From contig CAWBOV010000004.1 of the NCBI GenBank assembly GCA_963790525.1, positions 1-64,000 on the forward strand: a stretch of DNA of 64,000 bases. The letters run 5' to 3'. Source of the stretch: CAWBOV01 sp963790525. Lineage in GTDB: Bacteria > Actinomycetota > Actinomycetes > Mycobacteriales > Jatrophihabitantaceae. The notes under the pieces are model-generated. The model saw only the letters and a program-made list of their open reading frames with translations, did no database searches and had not been told where the DNA came from. The position numbers and the translations under genes were made by a program. Of the stretch, positions 27,664 to 36,263 are shown piece after piece. Numbering within the stretch: the first letter of the stretch is position 1; every line of letters starts with the position of its first letter.

Positions 27664-28263
27664 ATGCCACTGCCCGCCGCCACGATCCGTACCCAGGTCG
27701 CAGCTCCGCTGCGGTTCGCCGACGGCTTCTCCACGACGGCGCAGGTGTTCACGTTCCACGGGCTGGTCGACGGCCGCGAACACCTGGCGTTCGGCCTCGG
27801 TCACCGCGGTGCGGTGCCGCTCGTCCGACCGCACAGCGAGTGCCTCACCGGTGACGTCTTCGGCAGCCAGCGCTGCGACTGCGGGGCGCAACTGCTGGAG
27901 GCGGTCCATCGCATCACCGCCGCCGGTGGGTACCTGCTGTACCTGCGCCAGGAGGGCCGCGACATCGGCCTCTACGCGAAGCTGGATGCCTACGCCCTGC
28001 AGGACGAGGGGATGGACACCTATGAGGCCAACCTCGCTCTCGGCTTCTCCGCCGACGCGCGCGACTACACCGTCGCCGCGCAGATGCTCGGCGCGCTCGG
28101 TGTGTCCGCCGTGACCCTGCTCAGCAGCAACCCGGACAAGGCCGACCAGCTCAGCCGGCTCGGGGTGCGGATCGCCGCGCAGGTCCCGACCCGCGCGCAC
28201 GTCTCGCCCGCGAACGCCGGTTACCTGGCCGCCAAGGCCCGCCGGTTCTGCCAGCCCCGCTGA
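27664..28263 (+). CDS. ribA: GTP cyclohydrolase II
   Basis: A 199-residue RibA. The zinc site is C60, C71 and C73 in 'HSECLTGDVFGSQRCDCG', and the catalytic 'RQEGRDIGLYAKLDAYALQD' follows. 'NPDKADQLSRLGV' closes the domain. It converts GTP to a diaminopyrimidine ribotide, formate and pyrophosphate. It is a stand-alone RibA, not the RibBA fusion common in actinobacterial riboflavin operons, and no ribB, ribH or ribE is nearby, so a dedicated non-riboflavin role is possible. ATG 27664 has AGGAGG upstream; an in-frame ATG at 27634 is weaker. Confidence 0.93.
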   Translation: MPLPAATIRTQVAAPLRFADGFSTTAQVFTFHGLVDGREHLAFGLGHRGAVPLVRPHSECLTGDVFGSQRCDCGAQLLEAVHRITAAGGYLLYLRQEGRDIGLYAKLDAYALQDEGMDTYEANLALGFSADARDYTVAAQMLGALGVSAVTLLSSNPDKADQLSRLGVRIAAQVPTRAHVSPANAGYLAAKARRFCQPR

Positions 28264-28690
28264 GCCGGCGCCTCGGACGCGACGACCCGGTCGAGATACG
28301 TTCCGGGATCGGGGAAACGGTCGAGGATCCCGTTCTGGAGGTCCATGAGCAGCAGCGCCTGGGTCATGCCCCGATCCTCCACCCGGCCCGGCTCAGGGAG
28401 CGGGCGGGGCAGCGGTGCGGCGGTGGCCTGACCTGGTCCGGACATGTAGGGACGGCCACCTCGCACCCCCCAGTGTCCGCTGGCCGTCGGGGATCACGGT
28501 AAACAAGAATTCGCGGCGTGGTGACGCCCTCGGCGTGTCGTGATCCGACTGTGATCAACATCATGACCGGGGTCGGGCGGCCGCCCTGACCGAGCTGGTG
28601 CGCGGGGCCGATTCACCAACGGCAGCCGGGGTCCTGATTTGTCTACTCGATCCATAGAGATTGAGCCTCCGGCCGGGCTAGGCTGGGAGC
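28264..28690. other. Intergenic region without intact gene
   Basis: 427 bases between ribA and the DUF4395 gene. It holds the isochorismatase-like fragment and, from about 28490 to 28600, a slightly A/T-richer stretch with the repeated word TGATC ('tgtgatcaacatcatg'). The promoter for the DUF4395/HAD pair should lie near 28640-28680. I see no RNA gene or long repeat. Confidence 0.5.
28268..28367 (-). pseudogene. Remnant N-terminus of an isochorismatase-family hydrolase
   Basis: On the minus strand, ATG 28367 opens 'MTQALLLMDLQNGILDRFPD' and about 14 more residues ('YLDRVVA'). This is the start of isochorismatase-like cysteine hydrolases, including the catalytic Asp of 'MDLQNG'. The similarity ends abruptly as the frame enters the 3' end of ribA. 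The other ~150 residues, including the Lys and nucleophilic Cys, are missing, so this is a truncated relic rather than a working gene. Confidence 0.6.
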
Positions 28691-29179
28691 ATGCGCCGCC
28701 TGTTCAGCTTCCCGAACCCCGTCAACGAGGTGGCCGCCCGATCGGTGGCCGCCCTCGTGCTGCTCACCTGCCTGCTCACGCTGGCGACGCAGTGGATGTG
28801 GCTCACGATCCCGCTCGCCTACGGCTTCCTGGCGCGGGTCGCCGCCGGCCCCCGGTTCAGCCTGTTCGGGCAGCTCGCCACCCGCCTGCTGTCCTCGCCC
28901 TTCCGGCCGAAGCTGGTCCCGGGCCCGCCGAAGCGCTTCGCCCAGGCCATGGGGCTGGTCATGTCCCTGGCCGCCGTCGGCTCCTACTACCTCGCCGGAT
29001 CCGCGGCGGCGGCGCTCGTCTTCGTCGGCCTGATCGCGGTCGCGGCGACGCTGGAGTCGGTCTTCGCCTACTGCCTCGGGTGCGCGGTGTTCGCCTACCT
29101 CATGCGCCGCGGCCTGATCCCGGAGAGTGCCTGCGAGGCGTGCAACGACGTCCAGGCGCGCCTCGCCGTGAGCGGGTGA
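28691..29179 (+). CDS. DUF4395 membrane protein
   Basis: A 162-residue protein with the DUF4395 start 'FPNPVNEVAARSVAALVLL' and about four hydrophobic helices. A Cys-containing motif near the end ('YCLGCAVFAYLMRRGLIPESACEAC') is typical. In actinobacteria DUF4395 often sits beside thiosulfate sulfurtransferase or thioredoxin-like genes, hinting at sulfur or redox work, but no such partner is adjacent here. It overlaps the HAD gene if that gene starts at GTG 29176. Confidence 0.88.
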   Translation: MRRLFSFPNPVNEVAARSVAALVLLTCLLTLATQWMWLTIPLAYGFLARVAAGPRFSLFGQLATRLLSSPFRPKLVPGPPKRFAQAMGLVMSLAAVGSYYLAGSAAAALVFVGLIAVAATLESVFAYCLGCAVFAYLMRRGLIPESACEACNDVQARLAVSG

Positions 29180-29901
29180 CGCGCGAGCGGCCATCCCGCG
29201 CGCCGAGTGACGGGCCCGCGGTGACCGCGGTCCTCTGGGACATCGACGGAACCCTCCTGACCTCCGGCGGTGTCGCGTCCCGGGAGTTCGTCTCCGCTGT
29301 GGAGGACGTCGTCGGGCTCCGCCCTGACCTGGCCGCGCTGGACTTCGGCGGGCGCATCGACCCCGAGATCGCCGGCATGCTCCTGACCACGGTCGGGCGG
29401 GGACCCGCCTTCGTCGCGCCCGTGCTGGCCAGGCTGGAGGAACGGGTCGCGGAGTCGGCCGACCTGCTCCGCGAGCACACCAGGCCGCTGGGCGGCGTGC
29501 TGGACCTGGTCGGCCTGCTGGGCGACCTCGGCGTCCACCAGACCGTCGTCACCGGCAACCTGCAGAGCGTGGCCCGCCTCAAGCTGGCCGCCGCCGGGCT
29601 CATACCTCCGATCGTCGCCGAGTTCGGCGGGTTCGGTGACAGCGGCCCCGACCGCGCGGCGGTGGCGGCATTCGCCGTGCGCGCGTTGACGACGGCCGGT
29701 TGGGCCCCCGCGCCGGACACCTGTTGGATCGTCGGCGACACGCCCCGCGACCTCGCGTGCGCCCGCGCCATCGGAGTCCGCTGTGCGCTGGTCGGTACCG
29801 GGCGCCTCCCGGCCGAGGCGCTGTCCGGGCTCGGTGCGGACCTGGTGCTGGACACCCTGGAGGATCCGCGGGCGCTGCTCGACGCATGGCGGCTCTCCTG
29901 A
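29176..29901 (+). CDS. HAD-superfamily hydrolase
   Basis: Motif I is 'LWDIDGTLLTSGG' (nucleophile Asp and general acid Asp), motif II 'TVVTGNLQ' and motif IV 'WIVGDTPRDLACARAIG'. This is a phosphatase-type HAD with a helical cap, 225-241 residues long. The start is ambiguous: GTG 29176 overlaps the previous stop as GTGA, while GTG 29221 would remove 15 unconserved residues and begin right before the HAD fold. The substrate cannot be inferred. It may be coupled to DUF4395. Confidence 0.85.
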   Translation: MTRERPSRAPSDGPAVTAVLWDIDGTLLTSGGVASREFVSAVEDVVGLRPDLAALDFGGRIDPEIAGMLLTTVGRGPAFVAPVLARLEERVAESADLLREHTRPLGGVLDLVGLLGDLGVHQTVVTGNLQSVARLKLAAAGLIPPIVAEFGGFGDSGPDRAAVAAFAVRALTTAGWAPAPDTCWIVGDTPRDLACARAIGVRCALVGTGRLPAEALSGLGADLVLDTLEDPRALLDAWRLS

Positions 29902-29945
29902 GCCTCGCATCCCGCGGCGGCCCCCGGGCCCCGGCGGTGCGCCCG

Positions 29946-30407
29946 TCAGGCCTCGACGGCGTCGCCGAGCGAGGGCAGGTTCACCACGATGGCCTCCTGC
30001 GTGCTCCGCGCGATCACCACGACGGCCTCCACCTCCGGGTCGTTGTTCTCCTCGCGGTGCGGTGTGTACGGCGGCACGAAGACGTAGTCACCGGGAGAGG
30101 TGGCGATGCGCTCCTCGCGGCCCGTCGCCCCGTCGAGGAAGACGAACTCGGGATGCCCGGAGACGACGAAGATCGCGGTCTCGGCCTCGCCGTGGTGGTG
30201 GTCGGCCGACTGCGTGTTCGGGCGGACGTGGGTCTGGCCCATCCACAGCCGTGCCGATCCGACGCTCGCGTGACTGATCGCCGCGAAGCGCTGCATCCCC
30301 GACGACTGCGCCGTCTCCGCGTCGACATCGGCGGCGCGGACGTGGCGCAGCGGCTGATGGAAACCGTCGGCCGGCGGTGCGGTGGGTTCGGGCGGCGACA
30401 TCGTCAT
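29946..30407 (-). CDS. Cupin-domain protein
   Basis: A single cupin of about 153 residues with metal-ligand motifs 'HHHGEAETAIFVVSG' (motif 1, HxHx3-4E type) and 'GDYVFVPPYTPHREEN' (motif 2, P and H). A beta-barrel holding a divalent metal is expected; substrate unknown. ATG 30407 has GGGTCGGG just upstream; ATG 30425 in frame is an alternative. It is divergent from the PPOX gene across about 90 bases. Confidence 0.85.
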   Translation of the reverse strand: MTMSPPEPTAPPADGFHQPLRHVRAADVDAETAQSSGMQRFAAISHASVGSARLWMGQTHVRPNTQSADHHHGEAETAIFVVSGHPEFVFLDGATGREERIATSPGDYVFVPPYTPHREENNDPEVEAVVVIARSTQEAIVVNLPSLGDAVEA

Positions 30408-30498
30408 GATCCCGACCCTGCCCATCGTGATTCGGCCCTGTCAAGCGTCACGGGCGCGCGCCGGGGAACACCCGCCCGGCGTGACTAGGGTTGTCGGC

Positions 30499-30921
30499 AT
30501 GGACGAATCCGCTCTGCACTCGCTGATCGCGTCGCGCTCCGGTGGGGTGCTCGTCACGCTCAAGCGCGACGGCCGGCCGCAGCTGTCGAACGTGAGTCAC
30601 ACCTACGACCCCGCCACGCGGCTGCTTCGCGTGTCGATCACCGCCGACCGGGCGAAGGCGAAGAACCTCGCCCGCGATCCGCGGGCCAGCTACCACGTCG
30701 CCAGTCCGGACTTCTGGAAGTGGGCGGTCGCCGAGGGCGATGCGGAACTCACCGCCGTGGCCGCGGCCCCCGACGACGCCACCGTCGACGAGCTGGTCGA
30801 CGTGTACCGCCACATCAGCGGCGCCGAACATCCGGACTGGGACGAGTACCGGGCCGCCATGGTCGCCGATCGCCGCCTCGTGGTCCGCCTGCACGTGAGC
30901 CACGTCTACGGTCAGGTCTGA
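30499..30921 (+). CDS. PPOX-class F420-dependent oxidoreductase-like protein
   Basis: A 140-residue split-barrel protein. 'GVLVTLKRDGRPQLSNVSH', 'LLRVSITADRAKAKNLARDPRA' and 'VDVYRHISGAEHPDWDEYRAAMV' are characteristic of the actinobacterial PPOX F420-dependent subgroup. Members use F420H2 (or FMN) to reduce varied substrates. The gene converges on the histidine kinase gene and the two 3' ends overlap by 10 bases. Confidence 0.88.
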   Translation: MDESALHSLIASRSGGVLVTLKRDGRPQLSNVSHTYDPATRLLRVSITADRAKAKNLARDPRASYHVASPDFWKWAVAEGDAELTAVAAAPDDATVDELVDVYRHISGAEHPDWDEYRAAMVADRRLVVRLHVSHVYGQV

Positions 30922-33365
30922 GGGACGAGCGGGGACCTCGTGCGGGTGGCGCCGGCACCGTAGACCGCTTCCATCAACCGGGTTCCGGCCTCGGTCTTCG
31001 GCACGAAGGTCCAGGCTCCGGCCGCCACGGACTGCGCGAGCGCCAGGCCCAGCCGCGGTGCGCCCGACATGACGACCACCTGCGTGCCCGGGGACAGCTC
31101 GCGGATCCGGGTCGTGGCCTGGAACCCGTCGATCGGGCCGATGAGGTCCACGTCCATGAGCACGACGTCCGGATGGTGCAGCGCCGCGGCCTCGATCGCC
31201 TCTTGGCCGGTCCGGACCGGGTCGCCGATCAGCTGCAGGCCGCCGTCCAGACTGATCAGGGTCGTGAGCGCGCCGCTGAAGTGGATGTCGTCGTCGCAGA
31301 TCATGACGGTGATCCTGGCCAGCGGAGGGCCCGCCACCACCGGCGCGGCGGCGTCGGGCAGGTGCACACGGAAGGATGCGCCGCCGCCGTCGCGTTCCTC
31401 GACCCACGCGCGGCCGCCGTGCACCTGGGCGAAGCGCGAGACCAGCGAGAGGCCGAGGCCCAGCCCCGGTGACGTGGGGCCGTCGCCGCGCCGGAACGGC
31501 TCGAAGATCTGATCGCGCAGCTCGGCGGGCACGCCCGTGCCGGCGTCCTCGACCGCGATCGTCACCCCGCCCCCCTCGGAGGCGAACGTCCGCACCCAGA
31601 CCGGGACGCCGCTGTCCAGATGCTTGGCGGCGTTGTTCAGCAGGTTCTCCACGATCCGCTCCACCTGGGCGGAGTCGACGTTGACCTCGACGTGCGCCAG
31701 ATCCGTCTGCACCGGGTGCAGGCGCGTGATGTCGCTGTCGGCGACCGCGCGGGTGACCAGCGCGCCGACGTCGCACAGCGCGCGGCGGGCCTCCAGCGGC
31801 TGCAGCGGGTCGGAGCTGATGAGGTCCTGCAGCAGGCGCTCCATCTTGCGCACGCTGCGCTCGATGTCGCCCAGCACGATCAGCCTGGGTTCGGACGTCC
31901 GGTCGTGGCCGGTCGCGGAGTCCGCGTACACCCGCAGGATCGCGGTCAGCGTCAGGATCGTCGCGAGCGGGCTGCGCAGGTCGTGCGCGAGCGTCTGGAG
32001 CACCGTGTACTTCAGGCCGTCCATGACGTGGAGCTGCTCGACGACCTCGCGCTCGCGTCCCAGCGCGTCCTCCAGGCGCTGCTCGGCGTCGACCCGGTCG
32101 GCCGAGTCCCGCACGATCGCGGTCAGGAACGTCTCCCCGCCTTCCTGCCAGCTCGTCAGGTTCATCTCGACGGGGAACTCGGCGCCGTCCTTGGACACCG
32201 CGGCCAGGTACACCGCCGGGCCCATCAGGCCACCGCGCCCCACCTGGCTGTAGCGGCCGAACTCGGTCCCGCCCTCGGTGTCGGAACGGTCGTGGACCAG
32301 CTGCCCCATCGACCGGCCGAGGATCTCGTCGGCCGTGTAGCCGAACATCTGCTCCGCGGACGGGTTCATGTAGATGATCCGGCCGTCGGCGCCGGCGGAG
32401 ACGATCGCGTCCGTCGCGGTCTCGGCGATGTTGCGGAACTGGCCCGCGCTGCGCCCGACCGCGTCCTCGGCGCCCTTGGACGACATCCACTCGCCGACCT
32501 TCTCCAGCACGGCGGCGACGCGGTCACGCGAACGCTGGTCCTGACTGCCCCCGACGAGCACGAAGAACTCCAGCACCGCGACGACCTCGCCCCCGACCTG
32601 GACGGGCATCGCGACGCCGGAGCGGTGGCCGTCCGGCAGGGTCGTCCCGAAGCCGTGACCGTCAGGATCGGGCGTCTCGGCGGTCCATTCCCACTGCCTG
32701 CTCTCCCACGCGCGCCCGGGCAGCCCCTGGCCCGGCACCAGGCTGAGGCCCCGGCTCATCGTGTGGAACTCGCGCAGCCCGGCGCCTCCGTCGTGCCACA
32801 CGTAGCGGCAGCGCAGATGCAGGCCGGAGACGTCCGGCAGCCAGGCCTGGCCGAAGGTCCACCCCGTCAGCTGGCAGATCTCGTGCAGCGAGGTCTGCAG
32901 GACGTCGGCGAACCCGGGCTCGGTGACGAGTGCCCGGGCGAGGGAGTCGGTCAGCCGGAGGTCGGCATCGGTGTTCTTGCGGTCGCTGGCGTCGAAGAAG
33001 GTGTGGACGACGCAGCCGAGGACGCCGGCGGCCGAGAACGTCGGCTTGGTGCGGACCTCGAGGTGCACGGTGCCGTCGGGCCGGCGGATCTCCATGTCCG
33101 TCGTGCGCGGCACACCGTCGTTGAAAGGGACCACCGACGCCAACTGCTCCAGCGGGTAGCGCATGTTCGTGTCGGCCACGTAGACCTCCGCCCGCGCCAG
33201 CAACGGGGACGGGTCCAGGCCGGCCTCGGCGCCCCCGCCGAGGAGCGTGCGCGCCTCGCGATTGGCGAAGAATGCCTTGCCGTTGCAGTCGTGCACGACG
33301 ATGGCGATGGGAACCGCGTCCAGCAGCGCGCCTGAGGAACCGAGCAAGTCCATGACCTGATCCAT
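30912..33365 (-). CDS. Hybrid sensor histidine kinase (PAS-GAF-PAS-HisKA-HATPase-REC)
   Basis: An 817-residue soluble kinase without membrane segments. Order: PAS (about 10-130), GAF (about 140-290), PAS (about 310-420), HisKA with phospho-His 461 in 'TLAHDLRSPLATI', HATPase with N-box 'ENLLNNAAKH' and G-boxes 'DAGTGVP' and 'GLGLGLSL', and a C-terminal receiver with Asp738 in 'DVVLMDVDLIGPIDGF'. It should sense a cytoplasmic cue and pass phosphate to its own receiver. That receiver is strikingly like the stand-alone LuxR-type regulator at 35.5-36.2 kb. Divergent from the GH26-like gene. Confidence 0.9.
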   Translation of the reverse strand: MDQVMDLLGSSGALLDAVPIAIVVHDCNGKAFFANREARTLLGGGAEAGLDPSPLLARAEVYVADTNMRYPLEQLASVVPFNDGVPRTTDMEIRRPDGTVHLEVRTKPTFSAAGVLGCVVHTFFDASDRKNTDADLRLTDSLARALVTEPGFADVLQTSLHEICQLTGWTFGQAWLPDVSGLHLRCRYVWHDGGAGLREFHTMSRGLSLVPGQGLPGRAWESRQWEWTAETPDPDGHGFGTTLPDGHRSGVAMPVQVGGEVVAVLEFFVLVGGSQDQRSRDRVAAVLEKVGEWMSSKGAEDAVGRSAGQFRNIAETATDAIVSAGADGRIIYMNPSAEQMFGYTADEILGRSMGQLVHDRSDTEGGTEFGRYSQVGRGGLMGPAVYLAAVSKDGAEFPVEMNLTSWQEGGETFLTAIVRDSADRVDAEQRLEDALGREREVVEQLHVMDGLKYTVLQTLAHDLRSPLATILTLTAILRVYADSATGHDRTSEPRLIVLGDIERSVRKMERLLQDLISSDPLQPLEARRALCDVGALVTRAVADSDITRLHPVQTDLAHVEVNVDSAQVERIVENLLNNAAKHLDSGVPVWVRTFASEGGGVTIAVEDAGTGVPAELRDQIFEPFRRGDGPTSPGLGLGLSLVSRFAQVHGGRAWVEERDGGGASFRVHLPDAAAPVVAGPPLARITVMICDDDIHFSGALTTLISLDGGLQLIGDPVRTGQEAIEAAALHHPDVVLMDVDLIGPIDGFQATTRIRELSPGTQVVVMSGAPRLGLALAQSVAAGAWTFVPKTEAGTRLMEAVYGAGATRTRSPLVPQT

Positions 33366-33757
33366 TGTCTCCAGCCGATCCGTACATCGAGTGGTACCTG
33401 GAGCCCGGGACCGGCGGAATCTCGCCTGCGCGCGCGTGTGAACTCACGGTACGCCGAGACGCACCCAGGTACCTGATCGGGGGTAAGAAATCCGGTGAGG
33501 TAATTGGCCGAATCCGCGAAAAAGCCCGTGAATGCTGGGCTGTATCGCATCGGCGCGAATTTTAAAGATCAACATCCGTGCCATAGTTCGGCCCAGAGGA
33601 AGCGGGCAGAAACGGTCCCGAACTTCGGTGGCAATACGGGGTTCCATCGTTCCAAGCGCAATCGATGAACACCGTTCAGAGCCGGCGCGACCGGCCCGAA
33701 TTGCGTCCGAAACAAAGGGACTGCCCCCAGCCCTTTGTGATCCCCCAAGGGAACACC
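33366..33757. other. 392-base divergent intergenic region with 5' leader hairpins
   Basis: The gap between the kinase and the GH26-like gene is A/T-richer than its surroundings, as expected for two promoters. Near the GH26 start, two hairpins can form: GCCGG-CGCGA-CCGGC at 33681-33695, and ACAAAGGG/CCCTTTGT at 33712-33719/33731-33738 with an 11-nt C-rich loop. The second ends about 20 bases before the ATG. I could not match this leader to a known riboswitch class by eye. A 66-codon frame at 33365-33565 has no coding support. Confidence 0.5.
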
Positions 33758-35353
33758 ATGCATGAGCTCACCAGTTCAGAAAAGCCCACCAGAACTCCGG
33801 GAACCAGGACCGTCGCGCTGCTCTCCGCCGCAGCCCTCGCCGCCGCCGGAGTCGCCGTCTCCACGATCGGTGGTCACGCCGCCGGCGCGGCCACCCCGCC
33901 GGCAGGCCAGACCGCCACCTCGATCGGCACGAGCTCGGATTCCTACACCAACTCCTCCGCGCCGAGCAGCAACTACGGCACCGGCACGAAGCTGCTTCGT
34001 CGGCGACGTCGGCGGGGCGGTGGACTCGAGCTACGTGAAGTTCAGCCATCCCCGCCGCCGCGGTCGGCAGAGTGACGTCGGCCCAGCTGGTCCTGACCAG
34101 GACCAATCACCACCTGAGCACGCCTATCTCCCTCTACCCGGTCGCGGACACCACCTGGAACGACTCGACGCTGACCAGCGCCAATGCCCCCGCCGCCGGC
34201 GCGCTGCTGACCACAGTCGCCCACGAGCTCGGCGACGAGCACGGTCAGCTACGACGTGACCAAGCAGGCGACCACCGCTACGGTGAGCTTCAAGATCGCA
34301 TCGTCCGCCACCACGGACGTCGCGCAGTTCGCCTCCAGTGCGACGGCGAGCGGCCCCCGCCTCAACCTGACCTACACCTCGGGTTGCGCACTGTCCGCTC
34401 TGCTCGTCCCCGCGTGCGGCGTGCTGTTCGGATCGGCGCCCCGAGTGCTGATGCCGAGCCCGCCGCCGCTGGCGCAGGCCGTAGCCGATGACGAGGCCAT
34501 GTCCGGGCGCTCGATGGACATCGTGCACGAGTACCACACCAACGCGGAGCTGTTCCCGACGCCGACCGAGGTCTCCGTCGCCGAAACGCCTGGCGACAAC
34601 CACCTGCTGCTGGAGAACTGGAAGCCGTCCACCTCCGACAGCTGGGCCGCCGTCGCAGCCGGCGCCGACGACGCCCGCATCGACACCGAGTCGGCCTACA
34701 TCCTGGCCAACTACGACAAGCCCTTCTTCCTGACGATCTTCCACGAGCCGGAGAACGACGTGAACGCCACGATCGGCTCCGGCTGGACCGCCAAGGACTA
34801 CGCCGCCATGTTCCGTCACGTGATCCTGCGCATGCGGGCTGACGGAGTCACCAAGGCCGTGACCGTCATGGACTACATGGGCTTCGCACCGTGGACCCAG
34901 CAGTCCTGGTTCGCCGACCTCTACCCCGGCGACGACGTCGTGGACTGGAACGCCATCGACCCGTACGAGAAGCAGGACGCCTCGGGCTACCTGGTCGGCC
35001 CGTTCGACACCACGATGATGAACAAGACCGCGACCGGCTTCCCGGGGTTCTACAACTACCTGACGACGCTGCACCCGACCAAGCCGATCATGCTCGGCGA
35101 GTGGGGCGTGTTCACGACCTCGACCTCCGCGTCCGCCGCGCCGATGGGCAAAGCCAACCTGTACGCCTCGGCCGAGGCCCAGATCGCGGCCGGCGAGTTC
35201 CCGATGCTGAAGGCCATGGTCTACTTCGACGTGCCGATCCCGCCGCCGGGAATCCGTGGCAACACCAGCCCGGACTCCGACCCGAACGCCCTGGCAGCGT
35301 GGAAGAAGCTGGCCAACGACCCGGCGATCGTCGGTCCGATCATCCACGCCTGA
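33758..35353 (+). CDS. Secreted DNRLRE/CBM96-like plus GH26-like glycoside hydrolase; three frame breaks
   Basis: The N-terminus carries a signal peptide ('TVALLSAAALAAAGVAVSTIGGHA'-type, cleavage near AGA). A DNRLRE-like beta-sandwich follows ('SSDSYTNSSAPSSNYGTGTKL', 'VDSSYVKFS', 'VTSAQLVLTRTNHH', 'TVSYDVTKQATTATVSF'). The C-terminal domain from about 34440 resembles GH26 endo-beta-glycanases: 'FLTIFHEPEND' holds a likely acid/base Glu and 'IMLGEWGVF' a likely nucleophile Glu. The frame changes by one apparent extra base at about 33993, 34049 and 34236; corrected, it is one protein of about 530 residues. A polysaccharide target is likely. Hybrid kinase and response-regulator genes flank it. 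Confidence 0.75.
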
Positions 35354-35377
35354 CACCACGGCACCACCCAGCACGAC

Positions 35378-35416
35378 CAGCTGCGCCCGGCCGGGATCAC
35401 CGGCCGGGCGCAGCTG
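35378..35416. terminator. Strong bidirectional hairpin terminator
   Basis: A perfect 17-bp inverted repeat, CAGCTGCGCCCGGCCGG / CCGGCCGGGCGCAGCTG, encloses a GATCA loop. It lies 24 bases after the GH26-like stop and 74 bases past the end of the convergent response-regulator gene. There is no clear T-run, as is usual for GC-rich actinobacterial terminators. It can serve both convergent genes. Confidence 0.8.
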
Positions 35417-35490
35417 TGTGCGTTGCGGGGCAAGGGATGCCGCTGCGGAGCCGCGGCGGGCGCGGGCTGAGCGCCCGATGTGCCGGTGGG

Positions 35491-36189
35491 TCAGGCGGTA
35501 AGGGCGTCCGCGCGGGCGGCGAGGGCGACGGCTTGCAGTTTCGAGTGCACGCCGAGCTTCTGGAGGATGTTGCGGGTGTGGGTCTGGACGGTGTGGGGAC
35601 TGATGAACAGCTGCGTTCCGACGTAGGTGTTCGAGCAGCCCTGGGCGAGGTAGCGGAGGATCTCGCGCTCGCGGCTGGTGAGGGCGCTGGTGCGTTGCTG
35701 GATGTCGCCGCGGTCCTTGCGCACTTGGGCGATGCGGTGCAGGACACGCACGAGGGTCAGGGCGTCGACGAGGGACTCGCCTTCGGCGGCGGCGACGACG
35801 GCGTCGAGGATCCAGCTTGCGGCATGGGACTTCGAGAGGAACCCGGAGGCGCCGGCTTCGATGGCGTTGATCAGGGCGGTGTCGGGGTCGGCGACGCCGG
35901 ACATGATGACGACCTTCGTGTGGGGTGCGACCGTGCGGATGTGCGCGGTGGCCTCGAAGCCGTCCATCGGTCCGAGGAGATCGATGTCCATCAGCACCAC
36001 GTCGGGGTGCAGCGCGGCCACCGCCTCGACTGCGTCCTCGCCGGTGGCCGTAGGTTCGCTGACGAGCAGGATCCGCTCGTCGAGGCTGATGAGCGCCGAT
36101 ACAGCGTCGGTGAGGAACTGGTGATCATCACAAAGGAGCAGCCTGATCGGGCTGGAGGTGTAGGAATCCACGGGTGCTGCCTGCCTCAC
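35491..36189 (-). CDS. NarL/FixJ-family response regulator
   Basis: A 232-residue regulator. The receiver has 'RLLLCDDHQFL' (acidic pocket) and phospho-acceptor Asp68 in 'DVVLMDIDLLGPMDGF'. The LuxR-type HTH is 'LTSREREILRYLAQGCSNTYV' followed by 'SPHTVQTHTRNILQKLGV'. The receiver is close in sequence to the C-terminal receiver of the hybrid kinase 2.1 kb away ('DVVLMDVDLIGPIDGF'), suggesting a common ancestry or shared partner. A perfect palindrome 55 bases upstream of its ATG could be its binding site. Confidence 0.9.
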   Translation of the reverse strand: MRQAAPVDSYTSSPIRLLLCDDHQFLTDAVSALISLDERILLVSEPTATGEDAVEAVAALHPDVVLMDIDLLGPMDGFEATAHIRTVAPHTKVVIMSGVADPDTALINAIEAGASGFLSKSHAASWILDAVVAAAEGESLVDALTLVRVLHRIAQVRKDRGDIQQRTSALTSREREILRYLAQGCSNTYVGTQLFISPHTVQTHTRNILQKLGVHSKLQAVALAARADALTA

Positions 36190-36243
36190 GTAAGACCTCG
36201 CCTGGAACCCCCGTGCCAGCAGCGCTCTGCGTCGTGTAATGAG

Positions 36244-36263
36244 ACTACCTGCATTCAGGTAGT
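36244..36263. promoter_or_regulatory. Palindromic operator candidate upstream of the response regulator
   Basis: ACTACCTG-CATT-CAGGTAGT is a perfect 8-bp inverted repeat with a 4-base spacer, 55 bases upstream of the regulator's ATG. Size and position suit a dimeric HTH protein, perhaps the NarL-type regulator itself. It could alternatively be a weak RNA hairpin. Confidence 0.5.

Noticed and set aside
33365..33565. 66-codon frame in the kinase-GH26 gap
   Set aside because: Sits in promoter-like A/T-richer DNA, has no ribosome-binding site or motif.
33660..33757. Cyclic-di-GMP or cyclic-di-AMP riboswitch before the GH26-like gene
   Set aside because: The leader has hairpins, but I could not find the conserved core bases of these riboswitch classes.
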